Notes under the pieces: generated by a model
What the model saw: only the letters and a program-made list of their open reading frames with translations
The model's database searches: none
What the model was told of the DNA's origin: nothing
Made by a program: the position numbers and the translations under genes
In this document: positions 35,113 through 40,855 of the stretch, in pieces
Position numbering within the stretch: the stretch's first letter is position 1
Layout: every line of letters starts with the position of its first letter
Assembly: GCA_949291345.1 (NCBI GenBank)
Contig: CASEVP010000016.1
Location: 1-40,855, forward strand
Length of the DNA stretch: 40,855 nt
Origin: an uncultured Ruminococcus sp.
GTDB taxonomy: Bacteria; Bacillota; Clostridia; Oscillospirales; Ruminococcaceae
Direction of reading: 5' to 3'

Positions 35113-35874
35113 TTACGGATGATTTTGAATGGAATGGTAAAATTGTAATGTGTCCAGACGAGAGTTGAGATGATATTGTACAAATCGTTCAGTACAAAGA
35201 CCGAGTGCCGCGAGATTGCTTTTGCCTAGTTTAAAGTTGAACAGGCGTGTGTAATCGGAAAAAACAATGTGGCGCATGGCTTGAAGTGTAGGGGTACGCA
35301 GTAAGACTGAAGTTTGCGTATCTGGAGGTGCGGCGCAGCCAACACAGAAAAAACAGCCCTCTTCCACGGAGAAATAGAGCCGTTTTGGTGAAAATGCACC
35401 GCAGGTACGACATACCAGCAAATCTGGCATCATTCCCAGTTCGGTCATTAGACGTAGTTCAAAGATGGGTTTTAAAAGTGCTTCATCTCGCATACCGCCT
35501 TCGAGAAAGTGCAGTGTGTTGAGCATTAGCCGCATCACATCGCAATTTTCATTGGGTACCTGAAATTCCCGTACACTCAGCCGTATGAGTTCGCCGAAAT
35601 AAGCGGCGAGACTGAGACGAGACAGTGATTCCCGCAGACGGTAAAAAATTCGGATAGGTTCACAGCTGTCTAGATATAAACGGTTCTGCCTTTGATATAA
35701 ACTGAATGTGGCATAAGAAAAAAGTTGGGTAGATGACAAACCCGAGGAAGTATTTTTCTTTCCTCCACGAACAAAGACTTCCTGTACAGTATTGTTTTCG
35801 GTTAAGACATCAATAAATTTCCCCCGATCCCCTGCGCTGCGTTGCGCTAGGACCAGTCCCCGATAGATTTCCAT
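35113..35874 (-). CDS. recO: DNA repair protein RecO
   Basis: RecO loads RecA with RecR at gaps and anneals strands. The 253-residue protein has the N-terminal OB fold (GLVLAQRSAGDRGKFIDVLTE, in part), a helical domain, and a zinc-binding module with CRTC (about 160-163) and CVGC (about 182-185). The start codon lies 14 bases after an AAGGAG inside the upstream small gene. It overlaps that yqzL-like gene by 65 bases. Order era-yqzL-recO is the same as in Bacillus. Confidence 0.95.
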   Translation of the reverse strand: MEIYRGLVLAQRSAGDRGKFIDVLTENNTVQEVFVRGGKKNTSSGLSSTQLFSYATFSLYQRQNRLYLDSCEPIRIFYRLRESLSRLSLAAYFGELIRLSVREFQVPNENCDVMRLMLNTLHFLEGGMRDEALLKPIFELRLMTELGMMPDLLVCRTCGAFSPKRLYFSVEEGCFFCVGCAAPPDTQTSVLLRTPTLQAMRHIVFSDYTRLFNFKLGKSNLAALGLCTERFVQYHLNSRLDTLQFYHSIQNHP

Positions 35875-35989
35875 GGGGCGTTGTCTCCTTTTTTTCAGAC
35901 GGTGTTTTTTGATTTTGTGTCAGAGTCTGCCGATAGTGCAAATAATCATCAATATGACCGGTCATACAAAAAATATCCCATGCATCCAT
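35810..35989 (-). CDS. Small YqzL-like protein between era and recO
   Basis: A 59-residue frame starts at ATG 35989, exactly 8 bases after a perfect AGGAGG (36003-35998). Its N-terminus MDAWDIFCMTGHIDDYLHYR shows the W-x-x-F-x-x-TG-x-I-x-x-YL pattern of YqzL, a protein of about 47 residues encoded between era and recO in Bacillus and many Clostridia. The C-terminal part beyond residue 38 is read out of frame over the start of recO (65-base overlap), is rich in Gly, Ser and Arg, and is probably unconserved. The function of YqzL is unknown. The position and ribosome site make this a real gene. Confidence 0.85.
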   Translation of the reverse strand: MDAWDIFCMTGHIDDYLHYRQTLTQNQKTPSEKKETTPHGNLSGTGPSATQRRGSGEIY

Positions 35990-36071
35990 TATGCATACCT
36001 CCTAACGTTGCGTTAGGCATAGCATGTGTCATATCGGCTTGTTTATCAGTGGAAATGTTTGTCACTATGCA

Positions 36072-36971
36072 TTATGATTCAGGATTGTCCAATCCAAAAT
36101 TGTGGATGAGACCCTCCTTGTTGCGCCAATCTTCTTTGACTTTGACCCAACATTGCAAATTGACCTGGATACAGAAGAAATGTTCCAGATCCTTTCGTGC
36201 AAGTGTGGCAATCTTTCGAAGCATCATGCCGTTTTTACCAATAAGAATACCCTTATGAGATTCTCGCTCACAATATATTGTAGCTTCTATATCTAGAATA
36301 TCTTTTTCTTCTCGCTCTCGCATAGTTTCAATGGAAACGGCGATACCATGGGGCACTTCGTCTCGCAGGAGATTGAGAATCTTTTCACGTATGATTTCTG
36401 CTGCCAGAACGCGTTCTGGCTGGTCTGTGAACTTTTCGTCAGGGAAATAATGGGGAGATGGTTGTGCCAGTGCCATGACTTCCTGTTCTACAAGATCTAT
36501 GCCATCCAGTTCGATGGCGCTGACGGGAATGGTTGCAAGGAATGAATGTGCAGCGTTAAGGCGTGCAATAACTTGCATTAGTTTGGTTTTGTCATTGAAT
36601 AAATCAATTTTGTTTAATACCAAAATAACTGGAGTTTTGGCATGCTTAAGGGAGCAAAGCAAATCTTCCTCCTGTGAAGAAAGAGGCTTGGTGCAATCCT
36701 GGATAAACAGTACAGCATCTATATCCTTGACAGCACTTTTAACAGCCTTTAGCATATGGGAGCTAAGTTTTGTAGTCGGTTTGTGCAGCCCCGGCGTGTC
36801 CATAAAGACCATTTGTGTTTCTCCTATGGTTTTGATGCCGGTAATACGGGTACGTGTTGTCTGGGGTTTAGGGCTGACTGAAGCAATCTTTTCACCAATG
36901 ATCGCATTCAAAAGTGAAGATTTTCCAGCATTGGTGTGCCCAGCAAGCGCCACAAAGACCGATTTTGTCAT
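36072..36971 (-). CDS. era: GTPase Era
   Basis: Era binds the 3' end of 16S rRNA and checks 30S assembly. The 299-residue protein has G1 GHTNAGKSS at 11-19 (many Era proteins read GRPNVGKST), the effector PQTTRTRI, DTPGLHKP (58-65), NKID, and the C-terminal KH domain with GILIGKNGMMLRKIATLAR. Its start overlaps the ybeY stop by 4 bases (ATGA), so they are translationally coupled. The yqzL-like gene begins 82 bases later. No doubt about identity. Confidence 0.98.
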   Translation of the reverse strand: MTKSVFVALAGHTNAGKSSLLNAIIGEKIASVSPKPQTTRTRITGIKTIGETQMVFMDTPGLHKPTTKLSSHMLKAVKSAVKDIDAVLFIQDCTKPLSSQEEDLLCSLKHAKTPVILVLNKIDLFNDKTKLMQVIARLNAAHSFLATIPVSAIELDGIDLVEQEVMALAQPSPHYFPDEKFTDQPERVLAAEIIREKILNLLRDEVPHGIAVSIETMREREEKDILDIEATIYCERESHKGILIGKNGMMLRKIATLARKDLEHFFCIQVNLQCWVKVKEDWRNKEGLIHNFGLDNPES

Positions 36972-37480
36972 AATGAAGTTTCCTCCGGCTGTGTAAAGGT
37001 TGCCTCTCTGGAAATGCCTAACGCTTCTAAAACTTCTTCTTCTTTTTCCCGCATTTTGCGTTCTTCAAGAGGACTTGTCTCGTGGTCATATCCAAGCAAA
37101 TGAAGCATGGAGTGGACGGTTAAAAAGCCCACTTCTCGCTCTAGCGAATGCCCATACATATCGGCCTGTTTGACAGCGGTTTCTAAGGAAATGACTATAT
37201 CGCCCAGAAGTGCAAATCCAGTTTCCTGATTGATATCGTAGTGGTTATTTTGTCCCAAAGGAAATGAGAGGACATCGGTGGAACGGTCTTTGTGACGATA
37301 AATGCGGTTTAAGCGCTGAATTTCTTCGTTGCTGACAAACGAAACGCTGACTTCTGCATTCTGGGGAAAGTGCTGCGCAACAAGGACAGCCTGACAACAA
37401 CGGCGGATCAGCATACGGATTCCTACAGGAATTCGTACTTCTGTTTGATTATTTTTTACCATCACTTTCACTTTTGGCAT
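36968..37480 (-). CDS. ybeY: Endoribonuclease YbeY (rRNA maturation factor)
   Basis: YbeY is a zinc-dependent RNase for 16S rRNA 3'-end maturation. The 170-residue protein has the signature HSMLHLLGYDH with three zinc-binding His (123, 127, 133), preceded by STDVLSFPL and LLGDIVIS. AAAGGAG lies about 11 bases before the ATG. It lies 113 bases after phoH and overlaps era. Together phoH-ybeY-era is a conserved ribosome-quality cluster. Confidence 0.97.
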   Translation of the reverse strand: MPKVKVMVKNNQTEVRIPVGIRMLIRRCCQAVLVAQHFPQNAEVSVSFVSNEEIQRLNRIYRHKDRSTDVLSFPLGQNNHYDINQETGFALLGDIVISLETAVKQADMYGHSLEREVGFLTVHSMLHLLGYDHETSPLEERKMREKEEEVLEALGISREATFTQPEETSL

Positions 37481-37530
37481 GATGATAGGATCTCCTTTCT
37501 GATATATACATATATGCCTGATTGTATGTT

Positions 37531-37567
37531 ACAAATGACGATGGAATCAAGCACCATCGTCATTTGT
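37531..37567 (-). repeat. Perfect 14-base-pair hairpin between phoH and ybeY
   Basis: ACAAATGACGATGG (37531-37544) and CCATCGTCATTTGT (37554-37567) form a perfect stem with a 9-base loop. On the transcribed minus strand it is followed by AACATACAA, not a T run, so it is not a normal intrinsic terminator. RNA processing, stability or a protein-binding site are options. Confidence 0.7.
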
Positions 37568-37593
37568 GGTGTTTGTAGGCACATAATGATTAA

Positions 37594-38598
37594 TTATATT
37601 TTTTTATGTGAATCCGTTTTAGAAACGGTATGTTTTGTTTGATTTTTTTGTTCGGCGTTCTCGTATGCACGAATGATATCTTGTACTAGCTTGTGGCGTA
37701 CCACATCACGGTTGGTAAATTCGCAGACTGCAATGTCATGGACTCTTTGAAGGATGCGCGTAGCGATTACCAGACCGCTTTTCTGTTTATCTGGTATATC
37801 AATTTGTGTGGTGTCACCAGTAATTACCATACGGCTTCCTTCTCCCAGTCGAGTGAGGAACATCTTCATCTGTTCTCCAGTTGTATTTTGTGCCTCATCC
37901 AGTATGATAAATGCATTATCTAATGTGCGTCCACGCATATAAGCAAGTGGAGCAACTTCGATAGAACCACGTTCTAGGTGACGTTGAAATGCTTCTGCGC
38001 CCAACATTTCAAACAATCCATCGTAGAGAGGACGAAGATAAGGGTCAACCTTATCTTGCAAATCACCTGGAAGAAATCCGAGTTTTTCACCTGCTTCCAC
38101 AGCCGGACGTGTGAGAATAATACGGCTGACTTGATGATGGCGAAACGCTCGAACAGCCATTGCGACAGCAAGATACGTTTTCCCAGTACCAGCGGGACCG
38201 ATGCCAAATACTATGGTATTGTTTGTCATTGCTCGGATATAATTGCGTTGACCCACGGTGCGTATACGAACAGGTTTTCCCGTGGCAGTAAGGCAGACGA
38301 TGTCATCATCTGTAATTTGTGATAGTTGACTCGCATCGCCACTATCCACCATTTCTGTCACATAATGGATGGATTGAGGTGTAATTTCTTGTCCATGTAT
38401 GATCATTTGCAGCAATCCCTGTATGGCATCCATCGCCAGATCCGTTTCTCCATCGGTACCTCTAACATGAAGTTCATCACCACGACAAATAATTGTGACA
38501 TGATAGTGTTCTTCCAGCACTTTTAAATTTGTATCAAAGTTGCCGCATAAGGTTTGAAATTGATTGTTATCTGTAATGAATATAGTTTTTTCTGCCAT
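37594..38598 (-). CDS. phoH: PhoH family ATPase (PhoL type)
   Basis: PhoH-like proteins are RNA-linked P-loop ATPases related to superfamily 1 helicases. The 334-residue protein has a KH-like N-terminal part (about 15-70), Walker A GPAGTGKT at 134-141, the LTRPAVEAGEKLGFLPGDL motif, and Walker B FIILDEAQN (about 225-233) followed by RLGEGSRMVITGD. GGAAGGA lies about 12 bases before the ATG. It is the first gene of a cluster running to mmcQ. The yqfC/yqfD sporulation genes found upstream in Bacillus are absent; a 772-base gap takes their place. Confidence 0.96.
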   Translation of the reverse strand: MAEKTIFITDNNQFQTLCGNFDTNLKVLEEHYHVTIICRGDELHVRGTDGETDLAMDAIQGLLQMIIHGQEITPQSIHYVTEMVDSGDASQLSQITDDDIVCLTATGKPVRIRTVGQRNYIRAMTNNTIVFGIGPAGTGKTYLAVAMAVRAFRHHQVSRIILTRPAVEAGEKLGFLPGDLQDKVDPYLRPLYDGLFEMLGAEAFQRHLERGSIEVAPLAYMRGRTLDNAFIILDEAQNTTGEQMKMFLTRLGEGSRMVITGDTTQIDIPDKQKSGLVIATRILQRVHDIAVCEFTNRDVVRHKLVQDIIRAYENAEQKNQTKHTVSKTDSHKKI

Positions 38599-38935
38599 TT
38601 CTGGAACAGATCCTTCCTTTCACTAAAAACGAAGTGAATATGATGGGCAATACCATATAGAGATTGTGCATTGATTGTACCGTCTCTATTTTTATCAAAT
38701 GCAGCAAAACTCAGAATATATTCCTTTTGGTATCTAAAAGTGTTTTTTGTAAAATAGTACAAAAATTACAAATAGCATATGTGCAAAGATGATAGAAGAT
38801 TTTTGATGTCGTTTGTGATCCATCTTGTAACCAGTATAAAAAATATGTGAGTAATCGGTTTGCCAAACTACAGTACAAAATCGATGCTGTATTTTCATCA
38901 TAGTTAAGTTTTGCAAAATGGTATTCTCCATTTTT
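38599..38935 (-). other. Long leader of phoH
   Basis: If transcription starts at the promoter at 38936-38964, phoH has a 5' untranslated leader of about 330 bases. It contains short open frames without ribosome sites; one (38523-38762) encodes AFDKNRDGTINAQSL, which looks like an EF-hand or dockerin calcium loop. I cannot assign a known RNA family. Confidence 0.4.
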
Positions 38936-38964
38936 ATTATACCATATTTTTACCCATATGTGAA
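38936..38964 (-). promoter_or_regulatory. Promoter of the phoH cluster
   Basis: On the minus strand TTCACA (38964-38959, 5/6) and TATAAT (38941-38936) are separated by 17 bases. Confidence 0.6.
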
Positions 38965-38969
38965 ATAGT

Positions 38970-39201
38970 TTTTCTATATATTTACAAAAATTTAATAAGA
39001 TAGTGGGAATGGTAATTTGATAGATTGGAAATTATCGATATATAATGCAACACTACATAATGATTAATATGTAAAAATGTAATCAAGTTTTTTGTCAAAT
39101 TCATAAAAACAATGTAAACATACTAGCTTTTTTAAGAGATTTTTTATGATATGACAGGAAATCGTAAGTAAACATAAAAAGCAAAGGCGGCAAAAAACGG
39201 C
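38970..39201. other. AT-rich intergenic stretch before pyrE
   Basis: No gene. A plus-strand TTGATA (39017-39022) with TATAAT (39041-39046) at 18-base spacing is a possible extra promoter towards pyrE; no ribosome site or open frame follows directly. Confidence 0.3.
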
Positions 39202-39230
39202 TTGACAGGAAGAGAAAAGTAGGATATAAT
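39202..39230 (+). promoter_or_regulatory. Consensus promoter of pyrE
   Basis: Perfect TTGACA (39202-39207) and TATAAT (39225-39230) boxes are separated by 17 bases. A leader of about 135 bases follows; I see no PyrR-type attenuator in it. Confidence 0.88.
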
Positions 39231-39370
39231 AAAAGTGCAATAAAATGGCAATGCTGTAATGGGATGTCGGATAGTTAGAAGAATGTGTCTAAAGCAGAAT
39301 TTTGTTGGCGTGATGAGGAAAAAATTAGTTAACGATGTCTGGAATAACCAAAACGAAAGGAAACGTTTAT

Positions 39371-40033
39371 ATGACATATAAAGAATCATTTTTGCAGTTT
39401 ATGGTAAACTGCGGCGTGTTGACTTTTGGGGAATTTGTATTAAAAAGCGGCAGAAAGGCACCATATTTTATTAATGCGGGAAATTATCACAGCGGTTCTC
39501 AGCTTATGGAATTGGGAAGGTACTATGCGGCGTGTATTGAAGAACATCAGATACCGGTGGACACGCTGTTTGGACCGGCATATAAAGGAATTCCGTTGGC
39601 AGCGGCAGCCGCAGTTGCTCTAGCTGATTGTTATCACAAAACGGTGAATTTTTGTTTTGATCGAAAAGAAGTAAAAGATCACGGCGAAGGCGGCATGTTT
39701 GTTGGAAAGAAGCTGGAAGACGGTGAAAAAGTCGTGATTATTGAAGATGTCATGACATCAGGTAAAGCCATGGCAGAAGTATATCCGAAACTAAAAAGTG
39801 CTGCGGATGTGAATATCACTGGTATGGTCATTACTGTGGATCGCATGGAGCGTGCATTGGAAGGAAACAAATCTGCAGTGCAGGCAGTTTATGAAAAGTA
39901 TGGTGTACCAGTTTATTCAATTGTTACTATGGAAGATATCATTCAAGGAATCCGAGATGGAGTAATTCCTGGGAAAGCACACTTGGATGCTATGCTGGCT
40001 TATCGGGAACAGTATGGTGTTGAGTTTAAGTGA
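39371..40033 (+). CDS. pyrE: Orotate phosphoribosyltransferase
   Basis: PyrE joins orotate to PRPP, giving orotidine monophosphate in pyrimidine synthesis. The 220-residue protein shows LKSGRKAPYFINAG at the N-terminus, FGPAYKGIPLA for the orotate and phosphate site, FDRKEVKDHGEGG for the flexible loop, and the PRPP-binding VVIIEDVMTSG at 121-131. ATG 39371 is preferred because GAAAGGAAA lies about 8 bases upstream; the ATG at 39335 has no site. It is monocistronic here, without pyrF or pyrD, and ends at a terminator. Confidence 0.96.
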   Translation: MTYKESFLQFMVNCGVLTFGEFVLKSGRKAPYFINAGNYHSGSQLMELGRYYAACIEEHQIPVDTLFGPAYKGIPLAAAAAVALADCYHKTVNFCFDRKEVKDHGEGGMFVGKKLEDGEKVVIIEDVMTSGKAMAEVYPKLKSAADVNITGMVITVDRMERALEGNKSAVQAVYEKYGVPVYSIVTMEDIIQGIRDGVIPGKAHLDAMLAYREQYGVEFK

Positions 40034-40047
40034 TTTTGTTTTTATAA

Positions 40048-40082
40048 ATCATGTTCCTAGATTATAGGAACATGATGTTTTA
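40048..40082 (+). terminator. Intrinsic terminator after pyrE
   Basis: ATCATGTTCCTA (40048-40059) pairs with TAGGAACATGAT (40065-40076), followed by GTTTTACTT. Confidence 0.75.
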
Positions 40083-40098
40083 CTTGTAGTTGGTTAGT

Positions 40099-40161
40099 TT
40101 GACCGCCTTTAGGATAAGTGAGAGTGTTTCCCAATTGCCCATTGCAGGCGGTCAAGTTTTA
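40099..40161 (+). repeat. Long-loop inverted repeat downstream of pyrE
   Basis: TTGACCGCCT (40099-40108) and AGGCGGTCAA (40146-40155) form a perfect 10-base stem enclosing 37 bases, followed by GTTTTATAT. It may be a second terminator or part of a small structured RNA. Confidence 0.5.
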
Positions 40162-40184
40162 TATGTATTAGTAGCATATTGCAG

Positions 40185-40214
40185 TTGGAGTGTATTCTAA
40201 GAAAGTGTTATCAT
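40185..40214 (+). promoter_or_regulatory. Weak promoter candidate for the tRNA
   Basis: TTGGAG (40185-40190) and TATCAT (40209-40214, 5/6) are spaced by 18 bases, about 57 bases before the tRNA. Confidence 0.3.
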
Positions 40215-40270
40215 ATACGTATGAGAGGATAAGGAAAAAGGTTATAAGAAAGTAAATATAGTTTTTTAAT

Positions 40271-40347
40271 GTCGCTATAGCTCAGTTGGATAGAGCGACC
40301 GCCTCCTAAGCGGTAGGTCGGAGGTTCAAATCCTCTTAGCGACGCCA
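40271..40347 (+). tRNA. tRNA-Arg (anticodon CCT)
   Basis: The cloverleaf is complete: acceptor stem GTCGCTA (40271-40277) with TAGCGAC (40337-40343), D arm with AGCTCAGTTGGATAGAGC, anticodon stem ACCGC/GCGGT around loop CTCCTAA (anticodon CCT, reading AGG), T arm with GGTTCAAATCC, discriminator G and an encoded CCA (40345-40347). Confidence 0.96.
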
Positions 40348-40354
40348 AAAACTT

Positions 40355-40397
40355 CGCCGAAAACATTGGTTATGCAAGATTTTCGGCGTTTTCTTTT
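40355..40397 (+). terminator. Intrinsic terminator after the tRNA
   Basis: CGCCGAAAA (40355-40363) pairs with TTTTCGGCG (40380-40388), followed by TTTTCTTTT. Confidence 0.85.
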
Positions 40398-40535
40398 CCA
40401 AAGAAAAATCAAGCACATAACAAACAGCGATTATCAGGAGTCATTTTGCTAATGGAAAGCAATCTTATGGGAATCGAACGGTTAATTTTGTCACCAAAAC
40501 TTTTCTTATAATGAAGCTGCAAGGAGTTGCAGCGT

Positions 40536-40709
40536 ATGAGAGGAAAAACATTTTATGTTTATATGAAAAGTAGTGACAGAAGTCTTTTGCTTCAAAGTTT
40601 TGTAGAATTGAAAAATCTGTTGATCCAACAAGGCAGATATACGGACTGCGTGGATGAACTAATTTTCAAGGTAATCAATGCACCAGTTAAGAAGCTAAAA
40701 ATCAGTTGA
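40536..40709 (+). CDS. Small protein of unknown function (57 residues)
   Basis: I do not recognise this protein. ATG 40536 follows a perfect AAGGAG (40521-40526) by 9 bases, and a TATAAT at 40507-40512 (without a clear -35) lies upstream, so it looks like a real, separately transcribed gene. The product begins MRGKTFYVYMKSSDRSLLL and reads as a strand followed by two helices with basic ends; there is no signal peptide or membrane segment. It has one Cys. It could be a regulator or an RNA-binding protein, but there is no motif to say so. Confidence 0.6.
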   Translation: MRGKTFYVYMKSSDRSLLLQSFVELKNLLIQQGRYTDCVDELIFKVINAPVKKLKIS

Positions 40710-40733
40710 AAGCGCTCCTAAAAGTTATATAAT
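40706..40733 (+). promoter_or_regulatory. Promoter of the last gene
   Basis: TTGAAA (40706-40711) and TATAAT (40728-40733) are separated by 16 bases. The -35 overlaps the stop codon of the small gene. Confidence 0.65.
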
Positions 40734-40767
40734 AAGAAGTGAATATTTATTTGGAGGTTCCTATCAT

Positions 40768-40855
40768 ATGGATGAAAGAGAAAAGATTATTCGATTATGG
40801 TTTGATATGTGGCTTAATCAACAAGATTTAGGAATTGATGATATCTTTACAGACG
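40768..40855 (+). CDS. Probable NTF2/SnoaL-like protein, N-terminal fragment
   Basis: The frame starts at ATG 40768, 8 bases after TTGGAGGTT, and runs to the window edge (29 codons). The N-terminus MDEREKIIRLWFDMWLNQQ and the following DLGIDDIFTD match the first helix and turn of nuclear transport factor 2/SnoaL-like small proteins of Firmicutes, where an SW-GP-YxG motif comes next. Too little is present for certainty. Confidence 0.6.
   Translation, partial: MDEREKIIRLWFDMWLNQQDLGIDDIFTD

Noticed and set aside
34866..35183. Minus-strand frame of 105 codons between recO and mutS2
   Set aside because: It overlaps the ends of both genes, has no ribosome site and unusual composition; no family pattern.
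40271..40855. Integrated element at the 3' end of tRNA-Arg
   Set aside because: No direct repeat of the tRNA end, no integrase and ordinary composition up to the window edge; too little sequence follows.
1..40855. CRISPR arrays, insertion sequences, prophage, rRNA genes
   Set aside because: No regularly spaced direct repeats, transposase, integrase or rRNA sequence was seen on either strand.

Overview
The window is a contiguous piece of chromosome from a moderately AT-rich, endospore-forming, anaerobic Firmicute (Clostridia), most likely a Ruminococcus-like member of the Oscillospiraceae/Ruminococcaceae. The evidence is spoIIGA-sigE, a bifunctional AdhE, a Rex redox repressor, a SAM-I riboswitch on metK, the phoH-ybeY-era-yqzL-recO and rplU-prp-rpmA-obg clusters, and a secreted protein with a poly-threonine linker and a C-terminal type I dockerin, which is a cellulosome or amylosome hallmark of ruminococci. 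I see no insertion sequence, prophage, integrase or CRISPR array.

Layout. 1-3.8 kb: 5' end of formate-THF ligase (minus strand), a GHL10/DUF187-type lipoprotein, then metK (minus strand) behind a complete SAM-I riboswitch. 3.9-8.8 kb (plus): aconitase, a TraX-like membrane protein, a eukaryote-type NADP-isocitrate dehydrogenase and Rex, giving an oxidative half-TCA branch to 2-oxoglutarate beside a redox sensor. 9.0-11.7 kb: ispD-ispF (MEP isoprenoid pathway), a DUF3343 putative sulfur/selenium carrier and a cysteine desulfurase. 11.8-14.1 kb: cdaA-cdaR (c-di-AMP synthesis). 14.4-16.9 kb: the dockerin protein. 17.0-18.6 kb (minus): sigE and spoIIGA, with a promoter that has the unusual 22-bp spacer known from spoIIG. 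18.9-22.3 kb: adhE and an APH-like kinase. 22.5-23.6 kb (minus): prfB without the frameshift site. 24-30.7 kb (plus): a RING/zinc-ribbon membrane protein, rplU-prp-rpmA, obg, mrnC, yebC and a DEAD-box helicase, mostly ribosome biogenesis. 30.8-38.6 kb (minus): an amidohydrolase, mmcQ/yjbR-like, mutS2, recO, a small yqzL-like gene, era, ybeY and phoH. 39.2-40.9 kb (plus): pyrE, tRNA-Arg(CCT), a 57-residue unknown protein and the start of a probable NTF2/SnoaL-like gene.

Most of the window is conserved core genome. The parts that look most worth a second look are the dockerin protein with three related modules, the spoIIGA promoter, the kinase-like gene coupled to adhE, the DUF3343-desulfurase pair with its leader hairpin, and two strong hairpins in the minus-strand cluster (amidohydrolase leader, phoH-ybeY intercistron). 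I did not find a clearly new multi-gene system. Assignments rest on reading motifs by eye, without database searches.
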